A stretch of 13,696 nucleotides of DNA, taken from assembly GCA_964464145.1 (NCBI GenBank), contig CAYXFB010000072.1:1-13696 (forward strand). Direction: 5' to 3'. This document shows positions 1 through 7,113 of this stretch, piece by piece. Under the pieces are notes generated by a model, which worked only from the letters and a program-made list of their open reading frames with translations, was not told the origin of the DNA and ran no database searches. Made by a program: the position numbers and the translations under genes. The first letter of the stretch is position 1. The number at the start of each line of letters is the position of its first letter. Origin of the DNA: UBA5399 sp964464145 (GTDB taxonomy: Bacteria; Bacillota; Clostridia; Christensenellales; Christensenellaceae).

Positions 1-997
1 GGTTCACCTTGCCCTTTGTGAGCTTGCACATGAGTTTGCCCAGCATAACGCCACCGAAGGTACCAAAGCCAAAGGCTATAACGCCCAAAGCTATTATACC
101 CAGCGTTTCGGGCTTTAGGAACTCCGTACCCTTGGTGGTAGCGCCCACGGACACGCCCAGGAATATAGTAACTATATTCATAAGCTCGTTTTCCGCCGTC
201 TTTGCTAGGCGGTCAACCACCATGGATTCACGCATGAGGTTACCCAGCATAAGCATACCTACGAGGGGTATGGCCGGGGGAACAACCAGTGCCACGAATA
301 TTGTTACCGCGATGGGGAATATTATCTTCTCCCTCTTGGAAACGTGGCGGAGCTGATCCATCTTTATCATGCGCTCCTTTTTGTTTGTACATGCCTTCAT
401 TATGGGCGGCTGTATAACCGGCACGAGCGACATATACGTATAGGCCGCTATGGCTATCGGCCCCAAATATTCAGGCGCAAGCATGGACGTTACGTATATG
501 GCCGTTGGTCCGTCCGCACCTCCTATTATACCAATGGAAGCGGCTACGTTCGGGCTGAAGCCTATCACCAGCGCCAGTATGAAAGCGAAGAATATACCAA
601 GCTGTGCGGCCGCGCCCAAAAGCAAGCTCTTGGGGTTCGCAATGAGCGGCCCGAAGTCCGTCATAACGCCCACACCCAGGAATATGAGCGAGGGATAAAT
701 GCCCAGCTTAACACCCAGATACAACACGTCCAAAAGGCCGGGGTTGGCCTGCAACGCAGTCCAATCCACATGCCCACCCGCGAAGTACGCCGTGTGGTAT
801 ACCCCTGAAAGCGGCAGATTGACCAGCAGCATACCGAATGCTATGGGCAGCAGCAGCAGCGGTTCGTATTTTTTCACAATCGCCAGATAAAGCAGCACGC
901 AGGCGATGCCTATCATCACCCAGCCCTGCCAGTCCATAGCGTTCATAAAGCCTGTGGACTGCACGAATCTGGCAAGTGTATCACCAAAATTACTCAA
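1..997 (-). CDS. mmdB: Sodium ion-translocating decarboxylase beta subunit (OadB/MmdB/GcdB family), C-terminus cut by window edge
   Basis: This is the integral membrane subunit that carries out the decarboxylation of carboxybiotin and moves Na+ outward. I translated 332 residues; the family is usually about 370-430, so the C-terminal part, including the conserved NPLIG region of the family, lies beyond base 1. Multiple hydrophobic helices are evident. The hallmark GGADGPT motif is at residues 159-165, with Asp162 equivalent to the essential Asp203 of Klebsiella OadB, and AYTYMSLVPVIQPP is at 185-198, holding the conserved Tyr. The start is a TTG at 995-997, chosen because a full AGGAGG lies 7 bases upstream and the protein begins as the family does. 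It is the last visible gene of the mmdA-oadG-biotin carrier-beta operon. A small hairpin (TCCC/GGGA) lies in the 59-base gap before it. The family is certain. The mmd symbol follows the neighbouring carboxyltransferase and is less sure. Confidence 0.93.
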   Translation of the reverse strand, partial: MSNFGDTLARFVQSTGFMNAMDWQGWVMIGIACVLLYLAIVKKYEPLLLLPIAFGMLLVNLPLSGVYHTAYFAGGHVDWTALQANPGLLDVLYLGVKLGIYPSLIFLGVGVMTDFGPLIANPKSLLLGAAAQLGIFFAFILALVIGFSPNVAASIGIIGGADGPTAIYVTSMLAPEYLGPIAIAAYTYMSLVPVIQPPIMKACTNKKERMIKMDQLRHVSKREKIIFPIAVTIFVALVVPPAIPLVGMLMLGNLMRESMVVDRLAKTAENELMNIVTIFLGVSVGATTKGTEFLKPETLGIIALGVIAFGFGTFGGVMLGKLMCKLTKGKVN

Positions 998-1056
998 TTT
1001 AATACCTCCTTTATGTAGTCATTGCAATATCGGCCCCATCCCTAACGGGAAAGGCT

Positions 1057-1446
1057 TTAACCGATCACTACAAGGAGGTCGCCCGTCTGAACGCTCGCGC
1101 CCTGAGCAACGGACACGCTCTTAACAACGCCGTCCTGCGGTGCGAGTATCTCATTTTCCATTTTCATGGCTTCCAGTATCATCAGCGTATCACCGGATTT
1201 TACGCTCTGTCCGGCCGAAACGTTAACGCTGAGTATAGTCCCCGGCATGGGCGAATTTACCGTAACGCCGTCCACGGGAGCTGCGGGAGCCGCAGGAGCG
1301 GGCGCAGCCGCCGGAGCGGGCGCCGGAGCCGCCGGAGCCACCGGAGCCGCAGGAGCCGCAGGTGCCGGAGCGGCAGCGCCGCCGGCCAGTTCTTCAACTT
1401 CCACTACATAAGAATTACCATTTACATTGATCTGAAATTTACGCAT
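1057..1446 (-). CDS. mmdC: Biotin carrier (biotinyl domain) subunit of the decarboxylase
   Basis: This small 129-residue soluble protein carries the covalently bound biotin that shuttles CO2 from the carboxyltransferase to the membrane beta subunit. Residues 1-20 form a short N-terminal beta segment (MRKFQINVNG...) typical of the gamma/biotin carrier subunits. Residues about 21-58 are an Ala/Pro-rich flexible linker. Residues 60-129 are the biotinyl domain with EAMKMEN at 92-98, so the biotinylated lysine is Lys95. The start ATG has GGAGG 8 bases upstream. It lies 15 bases after the stop of the OadG-like gene and 59 bases before mmdB. No biotin ligase is in the window, so a BirA elsewhere must modify it. 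The linker DNA is a run of near-repeats of GGAGCC-type units and could vary in length between strains. Confidence 0.93.
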   Translation of the reverse strand: MRKFQINVNGNSYVVEVEELAGGAAAPAPAAPAAPVAPAAPAPAPAAAPAPAAPAAPVDGVTVNSPMPGTILSVNVSAGQSVKSGDTLMILEAMKMENEILAPQDGVVKSVSVAQGASVQTGDLLVVIG

Positions 1447-1461
1447 AAATACTTCCTCCGA

Positions 1462-1836
1462 TTAAAACTTATTAAATATTTGAGAGTTTCTACCGGCTTT
1501 CCCCCAGGCAGATTCATTATCTATTCTTCTGTAAGAGCGCACCACCAGACCGGTGGTGTTGCCCGCGTCGCCCGTCATGGCATAGGCCACGGCGGCGGTG
1601 AGCACGGCCACCAGCTCGCTGTCATCCGCTTGCGCCGCTTGGGGCACGGGCGGAGCGGCCGCCACAGGAGCCGCCTTCTTGGCAGGCGCGTCCTTTTTCC
1701 TATCACGCAGTATGTAGGACAGCAAATATATTATTACTATTATCAGTGCAAGCGCGGCAAAAACCACCAGCAGACCGAGGCCGGTGGTCATCCAGCCCAG
1801 ATCCATGTCTTGCGCTATCGTCATCGTATTACCCAT
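1462..1836 (-). CDS. mmdD: OadG-family small membrane-anchor subunit (gamma/delta chain) of the decarboxylase
   Basis: This is a 124-residue single-pass membrane protein of the OadG/MmdD type, which holds the soluble carboxyltransferase against the membrane beta subunit. One transmembrane helix spans about residues 17-43, followed by basic residues (RDRKKD). An Ala/Pro-rich stretch follows at about 50-68, then a conserved tail: DDSELVAVLTAAVAYA at 71-86 and the VVRSYRRIDNESAWGKAGR segment near 98-116, which resembles the C-terminal SxRR...SAWxxAGR signature of methylmalonyl-CoA decarboxylase delta chains. The ATG start at 1834-1836 has GAGGTG about 5 bases upstream. The gene begins 15 bases after the carboxyltransferase stop, so the shared operon is clear. 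No separate MmdE (epsilon) gene is visible. The family assignment is firm; the exact subunit name depends on the complex. Confidence 0.85.
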   Translation of the reverse strand: MGNTMTIAQDMDLGWMTTGLGLLVVFAALALIIVIIYLLSYILRDRKKDAPAKKAAPVAAAPPVPQAAQADDSELVAVLTAAVAYAMTGDAGNTTGLVVRSYRRIDNESAWGKAGRNSQIFNKF

Positions 1837-1851
1837 ACGCTCACCTCTTCC

Positions 1852-3360
1852 TTAAAGCGGAAGCACATTGTGCTTTTTCGCCAGCTTGGAATCGCGTTTT
1901 GAAAGGCACATTTCCAGCGCCGCCACAAGCAGCTGCCTCGTCTGCGCCGGGTCTATGATGTCATCCACCACGCCCTGCTCCGCGGCCAGCCACGGATTTG
2001 CAAACTCGTCCGCGTACTTCTTTATCATTTCCTGCTTGGCCTTTATGCCGTCCGCCGCCTTGGCGATCTCATCCTCGTAGGTTATGATTGCGCCCGTCTC
2101 TATGGGCAGCGCTGTTATCTCAGCCTGCGGCCAGGCGTAAACGATGTCCGCACCCAAGGATTTGGGGCACATCATTGCATAGCCGTCGCCTATCGCCTTG
2201 CCCGTAACAACGTTCAGCATGGGCACGCCGGCCGAAGCATAAGAAGCCATCAGCCTTGCGATGTTGGACATCAGCATGGGCTTTTGATCCTCAACTGCCG
2301 TTCCCGCGCAGTTTGTAAATGTTATTATCGGTATATTGTAAGCATCCATCAAAGAAATGAAGCGTGCGGCCTTGCGCGCCGCGTGACCCTCTATCTGAGC
2401 GTCCGCCGCGTTTGCCACAAATCCCACCGTATTGCCGTTCAGCCTGCCCAGCATAGTAACGATGCCGGGAGAATAATATTGCTGATACTCCAGCACGTCG
2501 CAGCCATCCGAAACGGCGGCTATGAGCGCCTTGGGGTCATATTCGAAGCCCTCGCCCACGCCCTGGAGCTGGCGGTTGAGGTCGTCCTCGTTCATCTGGT
2601 AGGGGCCTTCCTCCAGGTTATTGAGAGGCATGAAGGTAAGCAGCTTTTTCACTTGAGAGAAGCATTCGTCCTCGCTTCCCGCCATGAACTGCGAAACGCC
2701 CGTGAGGCCGTTGTGCGCCTCGGCGTTGAAGGCCGTCTTTATGTTCACGTCGTCTCCCAAAGTGGAGGCGTATATCTGCGGACCGTGCAGCGCCAAAAGC
2801 GACTCTTCCGCTATTGTGAAGCAAAAATCCGTCGTTGCGGCTATGTATGCCGCCGTGCCTATGCAGTTGCCCGCCACAATGGACAGTGTGGGCACCACGC
2901 CCGAAACATCGTTCAGCTTTTTGAGTATGCCCGCATAGCTGTCTATGGCGGCCACGCCCTCGGAAATCCTCGCGCCGTCGGAATCCAGTATGCCTATCAC
3001 GGGTACGCCGTTTTTAACGGCCATGTCTATAGTTTTCACTATCTTGCCCGCGTGTGCCGCAGAAAGCGAACCGCTAAGCACAGTGTAGTCCTGAGCGAAA
3101 ATGTATACCGGACGGCCTTCAATAGTGCCGTATCCGCATACCACGCCCTCTCCTACCGCGCTCGCCGCCTCAAAGCCGGGCGTGGCGTAGGCTCGCCTCA
3201 AAAACTTGTCCGTCTCCACAAAGCTGGAGCTGTCCAGCAATGAGGATATACGTTCACGGGCAGTTTTTTTGCCTGCTTTGTGTTGAGCGTCGATCTTCTC
3301 CTGGCCGCCGGCCAGCAGAGCAGCTTCGTTCTTTTGTCTCAACTCTTCCAGTTTGCTCAT
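1852..3360 (-). CDS. mmdA: Acyl-CoA carboxyltransferase, decarboxylase alpha subunit (MmdA/PccB-like), divergent active site
   Basis: A 502-residue crotonase-fold carboxyltransferase with two related halves. It should transfer CO2 from an acyl-CoA to biotin on the carrier subunit. The length fits MmdA (about 509) better than GcdA (about 587). The N-terminal signature GKKTARERISSLLD is at 30-43, FAQDYTVLSGSLSAAHAGKI at 88-107 and ANPWLAAEQGVVDDIIDP at 454-471. I chose the ATG at 3358-3360 because GGAGG lies 7 bases upstream; an in-frame ATG 42 bases further up has no ribosome site. Key positions differ from the usual family: DSGGARIQEG is DSDGARISEG (126-135), the first oxyanion loop GPCAGGA is GNCIGTA, and the VPGF and AYGGAY segments of the second half are NCAGTA (350-355) and AIGDGY. 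Methylmalonyl-CoA is therefore only one possible substrate; glutaconyl-CoA or another acyl-CoA is possible. It is first in its operon. Confidence 0.85.
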   Translation of the reverse strand: MSKLEELRQKNEAALLAGGQEKIDAQHKAGKKTARERISSLLDSSSFVETDKFLRRAYATPGFEAASAVGEGVVCGYGTIEGRPVYIFAQDYTVLSGSLSAAHAGKIVKTIDMAVKNGVPVIGILDSDGARISEGVAAIDSYAGILKKLNDVSGVVPTLSIVAGNCIGTAAYIAATTDFCFTIAEESLLALHGPQIYASTLGDDVNIKTAFNAEAHNGLTGVSQFMAGSEDECFSQVKKLLTFMPLNNLEEGPYQMNEDDLNRQLQGVGEGFEYDPKALIAAVSDGCDVLEYQQYYSPGIVTMLGRLNGNTVGFVANAADAQIEGHAARKAARFISLMDAYNIPIITFTNCAGTAVEDQKPMLMSNIARLMASYASAGVPMLNVVTGKAIGDGYAMMCPKSLGADIVYAWPQAEITALPIETGAIITYEDEIAKAADGIKAKQEMIKKYADEFANPWLAAEQGVVDDIIDPAQTRQLLVAALEMCLSKRDSKLAKKHNVLPL

Positions 3361-3441
3361 TCGTATACCTCCAAAATTAGAATTATGTGAAATTGTTATC
3401 AAATACAGCCGTCAACATATGAGGCACCAGCCCAAACCTGC

Positions 3442-3467
3442 AAAAAAACCACATACCTTGATATGTG
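3442..3467 (-). terminator. Rho-independent terminator after the acetyltransferase gene
   Basis: Read on the minus strand, a 6-bp stem (CACATA/TATGTG, loop of 6) is followed directly by G and seven T residues. It lies 12 bases beyond the stop of the acetyltransferase gene and before the carboxyltransferase operon, so it would separate the two transcription units. The stem is short and AT-rich, so termination may be partial. The remaining 80 bases to the mmdA start contain a TTGACG and a CATAAT, but they are 22 bases apart, too far for a standard promoter, so I do not call one. Confidence 0.5.
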
Positions 3468-3478
3468 AACCCTTTGGT

Positions 3479-4249
3479 TTACCGCTTTCGCGCCGTCCTC
3501 TTATGCTCGGGAACCTGATTTTTGAAATCCTTCCCCAATTTATAGTATTCCACACCCAAGCCTTGCATTCCTGCAAAATTATCAATATAGTTTTGCAACA
3601 AATTAATAAAATTTCCTAAGTGAACACCATCTATCAATCTATGATTCACCTGAATGGAAAAAGGCAGGCGCATGCTCTCACCAAACTGTTCGTATTTTCC
3701 CCATGTTATTTTAGGAACAGAATCATCACGGTCATTACTTTTCTCCAAATTTAAGCTCGTGAACGAAAACCAGGGTAGGCAGGAAAACTGAATCAATTCG
3801 TCCTCTTCATAATCTTCCATCGATTCCGGAAAATAGTCTTTCGATTCTTCACTTATCCTTTTTGCTTCTTCAGTAAACTTTGCCATATCTCCACAAAAAT
3901 CTACGGCAATTATATGAAAAAGCTCGCTACCAGATTTCAAGTCAGTAAATGCCGGTATTAAACGATCGAACAAAACAATATCGTTGCCACGAATTTTATA
4001 GCGAAAATCAACAATATTATTCATTACCTCAGTAGCGACCCAAATCAAGCTATAATAAAATGAAAGCTTGTTCTGTTTAACATATTTAACAAAAGCGGTA
4101 ACATCTAAAAAAGTGGTAATATCATAAAGCGATGAACCGCTATCCTTAGAAAAAAAGTCAAAATGCTCTTTTCTTTTCCACTTTTCTTTTTGTATTATTT
4201 TAAATTTCACCGCACTATTAGCTTTTGTGACACCTTCCATCCGCTTCAT
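3479..4249 (-). CDS. CatA-like (chloramphenicol acetyltransferase family) O-acetyltransferase
   Basis: This cytoplasmic 256-residue protein belongs to the trimeric type-A chloramphenicol acetyltransferase family, which moves acetyl from acetyl-CoA to a hydroxyl group. The family's LPWFSFTS segment is at about 158-165 and the catalytic motif reads NHRLIDGVH (202-210), against HHAVxDGxH in classical enzymes. The catalytic second His (His203) and the structural Asp207 are kept; the first His is Asn. Residues near 17-33 (FKIIQKEKWKRKEHFDFF) match the family N-terminus. It is about 40 residues longer than classical enzymes, with a basic C-terminal tail. I prefer the ATG at 4247-4249 (AGGG 5 bases upstream); a GTG at 4264 is an alternative. 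It follows rluB by 13-28 bases. Its DNA is visibly AT-richer than its neighbours, suggesting transfer. Whether it acts on chloramphenicol or another compound cannot be read from the sequence. Confidence 0.85.
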   Translation of the reverse strand: MKRMEGVTKANSAVKFKIIQKEKWKRKEHFDFFSKDSGSSLYDITTFLDVTAFVKYVKQNKLSFYYSLIWVATEVMNNIVDFRYKIRGNDIVLFDRLIPAFTDLKSGSELFHIIAVDFCGDMAKFTEEAKRISEESKDYFPESMEDYEEDELIQFSCLPWFSFTSLNLEKSNDRDDSVPKITWGKYEQFGESMRLPFSIQVNHRLIDGVHLGNFINLLQNYIDNFAGMQGLGVEYYKLGKDFKNQVPEHKRTARKR

Positions 4250-4277
4250 ATCCACCCTGCTCACTAAAATGCTCTTA

Positions 4278-4988
4278 TTACAGCTTACTGAGATACTCCA
4301 CCTCTTCTTTTGTAAGGAGCCTGTACTGCCCCTTCTTGAGGTTGCCCAGCTTCAGGTCGCCCACGCCCACGCGCTTCAAATAGCGAACGTTTTTGCCCAC
4401 CGCGTCAAACATGCGGCGTATCTGTCGGTTCTTGCCCTCGCGTATCACGCAGAGTATCTCACTGCGCTGCGCAGAGCTGTTCAACACCTTAAATACCGCC
4501 GGAGCCGTCTTTTGCCCGTCATCCAGCACCACGCCCCGCATGAGCTTCTCTATCTCCGCCTCCGTGATGTCAGATTCTATCACGGCAAGATATTTTTTAT
4601 CCACGGAATGGCGCGGGTGCGTAAGGCGGTTGGCCAACTCCCCGTCGTTTGTCAAAAGCAGCAGGCCCTCGGTGGTGAAATCCAGCCGGCCCACCGGATA
4701 GAGCCGCTTATCCACATCCTGCACGTAGCGCATCACTGTGGGTCTGCCCCGCTCGTCCTTGCAGGTGCTAACGCAGCCCGCAGGTTTGTTCAGCATTATA
4801 TATACCTTCTTTTTCTCCTGCTTTACCGGACGACCCATATATTTTATTTTATCCGTGGCGGGGTCCACCAAAAAACCCGGTTCGCGAACGGTCTGCCCGT
4901 TCACCTCCACCCTGCCCTGAGCGATATACTCCTCACACTTTCTGCGCGAAGCTATTCCCGCCCCGGCCAGAAACTTTTGCAATCTCAT
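4278..4988 (-). CDS. rluB: 23S rRNA pseudouridine synthase, RsuA/RluB family
   Basis: This 236-residue enzyme isomerises a uridine in ribosomal RNA to pseudouridine. Residues 1-48 are an S4 RNA-binding domain (MRLQKFLAGAGIASRRKCEEYI). The catalytic domain begins at about 61 with KVYIMLNKPAG, and the catalytic motif GRLDFTTEGLLLLTNDG starts at 100, with the nucleophilic Asp103. The basic VIREGKNRQIRRMFDAVG segment near 182-199 is also a family signature. Length is normal. The ATG directly abuts the scpB stop codon, with GGAGG 5 bases upstream inside the end of scpB, so translation is probably coupled. The scpA-scpB-rluB order is widespread in Bacillota, which supports RluB over RsuA, although the two cannot be separated by motifs alone. 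Confidence 0.93.
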   Translation of the reverse strand: MRLQKFLAGAGIASRRKCEEYIAQGRVEVNGQTVREPGFLVDPATDKIKYMGRPVKQEKKKVYIMLNKPAGCVSTCKDERGRPTVMRYVQDVDKRLYPVGRLDFTTEGLLLLTNDGELANRLTHPRHSVDKKYLAVIESDITEAEIEKLMRGVVLDDGQKTAPAVFKVLNSSAQRSEILCVIREGKNRQIRRMFDAVGKNVRYLKRVGVGDLKLGNLKKGQYRLLTKEEVEYLSKL

Positions 4989-5567
4989 CTATACCTCCAA
5001 TGCGCCTTCCACGGCGCTCTCTTCCTCGTCAAAATCTTCTATTTCGGTCTGCTCCGCCTCAAAATCCACGCGCGGCAGCTCTTCCAGCGAGGCTATGCCG
5101 AAGTGGCGCAAAAACTCCTCCGTGGTGCAGAGCAGCGCAGGTCGGCCAAGCACATCCTTCCTGCCCGCCTCACGCACGAGCGCACGTTCCATAAGCGCGG
5201 AAACGGCGTAATTGGAGCTGACGCCCCGAATATCGTTTATCTCCGAGCGTGTCACGGGCTGGCGGTAGGCTATTATGCTCAGCGTTTCCAGCATGGAATT
5301 GGTGAGCGCCTCGCTGACGGGCGGCGCAAACATGGTGCGTATGTGCGCGGCGTAGCTTTCGTTGGTGCAAAGCTGCACCTTGCCCTCTATGCGCTTTATG
5401 AGTATGCCCGAACCGCTATTTTGCAGCTCCTCCGCCTGCTCTTTTATTATGTCCTCTATGAGGCCGTGCTCCTCGCCCGTAAGCTCGGCAAAGGCTTCCG
5501 TGTCCACCGCCTCGCCCGCTATGAACAGCGAGGCCATTATTATTCCGGCAATCTCTTTTTTATCCAC
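4989..5567 (-). CDS. scpB: Segregation and condensation protein B
   Basis: ScpB (192 residues) forms a dimer that binds the kleisin ScpA and, with SMC, organises and segregates the chromosome. Two winged-helix domains are expected: residues about 1-80 (DKKEIAGIIMASLFIAGEAVD at the start) and 85-160, where TNSMLETLSIIAYRQPVTRSEIN and the RGVSSNYAVSALMERALV segment are close to the family consensus. An acidic tail follows (about 165-192). I chose the GTG at 5565-5567 rather than the ATG at 5588: AGGAGG lies exactly 6 bases before the GTG, and the protein then begins MDKKE like most ScpB. With this start it overlaps the end of scpA by 8 bases, which suggests translational coupling and matched amounts of the two partners. 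Confidence 0.95.
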   Translation of the reverse strand: MDKKEIAGIIMASLFIAGEAVDTEAFAELTGEEHGLIEDIIKEQAEELQNSGSGILIKRIEGKVQLCTNESYAAHIRTMFAPPVSEALTNSMLETLSIIAYRQPVTRSEINDIRGVSSNYAVSALMERALVREAGRKDVLGRPALLCTTEEFLRHFGIASLEELPRVDFEAEQTEIEDFDEEESAVEGALEV

Positions 5568-6321
5568 CCACGGCCTCCTGCTCCACATATTTGAGCGTTA
5601 TATCGTTGAAGGAGGAACGCTGGTGCACGCTCACAAAGCCGTTGTGCCAAAGCTCAAGCAGCGCTATGAACGTCACCGCCAGCTCCATGCGGCTGGCCTC
5701 CTCCTCAAATAACATAAAAAAGGACATGCCGCCCCTCGCCTTGAGCACATCCAATATCTTTCGCTTTTGCCTGCGCACGCTGAATGAATCCTTCTTTATA
5801 TCAACGCGCTCGTTGCCCTCGTTCACGCTCTCCTTTTTGCGGCTCAAAAGCGACATGAAGGCGCTGTGCAGCGCGGCCGTATCCGCGTCCAATATCAGGT
5901 ATTCCGGCTCCGCGTCGAAAAGCTCCTCGGGCAGCTTGTAGAAGTTTCCAAGAGCGCCCGCCTCAAGCTCCTTTAGCCGCAGGCTGGCTTCCTTGTACAG
6001 CTTGTAGGCTCGCAGCCGCTCTATGAGCTCCGTTTCCGGGTCCACCCAATTTTCGTCCTCCGCCTCGCCCGGCCGTGCGGGCAGCAGCGAACGGGATTTT
6101 ATATACAGCAGCGTGGCCGCCATGTTGAGAAAATCGCTGGCTCTGTCCATATCCAGCTCGCCGATATCCTCCATATACGCAAGATACTGCTCCGTTATTT
6201 CGGAAACGAATATATCCTGCAATTCAATTTTGGCCTTGTGAATGAGGTGCAGCAGCAGATCCAGCGGCCCCTCAAACTGCGCCAGTTTAAAAACCTGAGT
6301 ATGCGAAGTTGTATGCACCAA
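5560..6321 (-). CDS. scpA: Segregation and condensation protein A (kleisin)
   Basis: ScpA bridges the two SMC heads and binds ScpB. The 253-residue length is normal. The N-terminal SMC-binding region carries the hallmark FKLAQFEGPLDLLLHLIHKAKIEL (11-34) and ITEQYLAYM. Residues 62-82 hold ASDFLNMAATLLYIKSRSLLP, another strong family signature. A variable acidic middle follows, then a C-terminal winged helix (about 185-250). The start is a TTG at 6319-6321 with AAAGG 8 bases upstream; no ATG in frame lies near the conserved start, and the FEGPLDLLL motif normally begins about ten residues in. The gene overlaps the last 35 bases of the protease gene upstream and is overlapped by scpB downstream, so all three are probably on one mRNA from the promoter at 7074-7102. 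Confidence 0.95.
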   Translation of the reverse strand: MVHTTSHTQVFKLAQFEGPLDLLLHLIHKAKIELQDIFVSEITEQYLAYMEDIGELDMDRASDFLNMAATLLYIKSRSLLPARPGEAEDENWVDPETELIERLRAYKLYKEASLRLKELEAGALGNFYKLPEELFDAEPEYLILDADTAALHSAFMSLLSRKKESVNEGNERVDIKKDSFSVRRQKRKILDVLKARGGMSFFMLFEEEASRMELAVTFIALLELWHNGFVSVHQRSSFNDITLKYVEQEAVGG

Positions 6322-6982
6322 TCAATATACCTTTCATATTTGGCGCAAACAGGCTGAAAAAGCTGTCATAGCCCACTATTATACAGTTCATCAAAAAGCT
6401 TAGAACATACCCTATCACGCCCGTCAAAAGCAGCACCAGTATTATTATAAAACCATACCTGTTCAGCACGGAAAGCACCTTGAAATTTTTGCGCGCCACC
6501 GTGTTGCTTATTAGCTGAAAACCGTCCAGCGGCGGTATGGGCAGTATGTTGAATATACCCAGCGTTATATTGAGCGACATAATTGGGATCATTATACGTA
6601 TGAATATATCATTGAAAAAGCCCAGCCCGAAGCAGGCGAAGAGTATGGCCGCCACTATAAACGAAAGTATAAAATTCGCTATTATGCCCGAAAGCGAAAC
6701 TATGATGTCATCCCTGCGCGGGTGCTTGAAATTACGCGAATTTATGGGCACCGGTTTTGCCCATCCAAACCTAAACAGAATGAGACAAATCGTACCCACT
6801 AAATCCAAATGTTTTGTTGGGTCAAGCGTCATTCGCCCCAAGTTTCGCGCAGTAGGATCGCCACATTTATAGGCTGAAAAAGCATGAGCCGCTTCATGTA
6901 CAGATAATGCTAGCAGCACAGCCGGCAAGCTGTACAGTACCATTAACCAATATTCACCTGACATCATATTTGACAAAAACAT
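6287..6982 (-). CDS. Site-2 protease family (M50) intramembrane metalloprotease
   Basis: This 231-residue polytopic membrane protein has the zinc-protease motif HEAAH at 29-33 in its first helix and the matching aspartate in NILPIPPLDG (Asp153), which completes the zinc site of site-2 proteases. Hydrophobic segments lie near 12-38, 60-72, 93-120, 128-150 and 173-200. It is the short, PDZ-lacking type often found next to scpA in Clostridia. Its substrate is unknown; relatives cut anti-sigma factors or, in the case of SpoIVFB, pro-sigma-K, but it lacks a visible CBS domain and cannot be named SpoIVFB from sequence. The ATG at 6980-6982 has AAAGGG 5 bases upstream. It is the first gene after a strong promoter, and its end overlaps scpA by 35 bases. 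Confidence 0.88.
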   Translation of the reverse strand: MFLSNMMSGEYWLMVLYSLPAVLLALSVHEAAHAFSAYKCGDPTARNLGRMTLDPTKHLDLVGTICLILFRFGWAKPVPINSRNFKHPRRDDIIVSLSGIIANFILSFIVAAILFACFGLGFFNDIFIRIMIPIMSLNITLGIFNILPIPPLDGFQLISNTVARKNFKVLSVLNRYGFIIILVLLLTGVIGYVLSFLMNCIIVGYDSFFSLFAPNMKGILIGAYNFAYSGF

Positions 6983-7001
6983 ATATGCCCTTTCTTACGA
7001 A

Positions 7002-7018
7002 CCGCAGCAAGGCTACGG
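7002..7018 (-). other. Leader hairpin before the site-2 protease gene
   Basis: A 7-bp stem with a 3-base loop (CCGTAGC/GCTGCGG, one G-U pair) lies in the 5' leader between the promoter at 7074-7102 and the protease ribosome site. It has no T tract, so it is not a terminator. It may affect translation or mRNA stability. Confidence 0.35.
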
Positions 7019-7073
7019 CAAATAATTCTCAAAAAATTTCCCATGCGCAAGGCCGCGCCGGAATCATCGTTCT

Positions 7074-7102
7074 ATTTTAGCATACTTTTTTTGGCTTATC
7101 AA
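7074..7102 (-). promoter_or_regulatory. Sigma-A promoter for the protease-scpA-scpB-rluB operon
   Basis: On the minus strand TTGATA (7097-7102) is separated by exactly 17 bases from TAAAAT (7074-7079), which is preceded by TG plus one base, an extended -10. This is a near-consensus housekeeping promoter. It begins right after the punA stop codon, with a leader of about 85 bases to the protease ATG. Confidence 0.75.
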
Positions 7103-7113
7103 CGAAAGCAGCT

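Noticed and set aside
1166..1411. Plus-strand frame encoding a Gly/Ala-rich repeat
   Set aside because: It is the complement of the Ala/Pro linker of the biotin carrier, not a separate low-complexity protein.
2284..3243. 319-residue plus-strand open frame opposite the carboxyltransferase
   Set aside because: The minus-strand frame matches a known enzyme along its length; the plus frame has no family features.
3361..3441. TTGACG and CATAAT upstream of the carboxyltransferase as a promoter
   Set aside because: They are separated by 22 bases, outside the 16-19 base range. The real promoter of this operon is not settled.
4227..5594. 455-residue plus-strand open frame across rluB and scpB
   Set aside because: It is antisense to two well-conserved genes, has no recognisable domain, and is rich in His, Arg, Leu and Ala as expected for the opposite strand of GC-biased codons.
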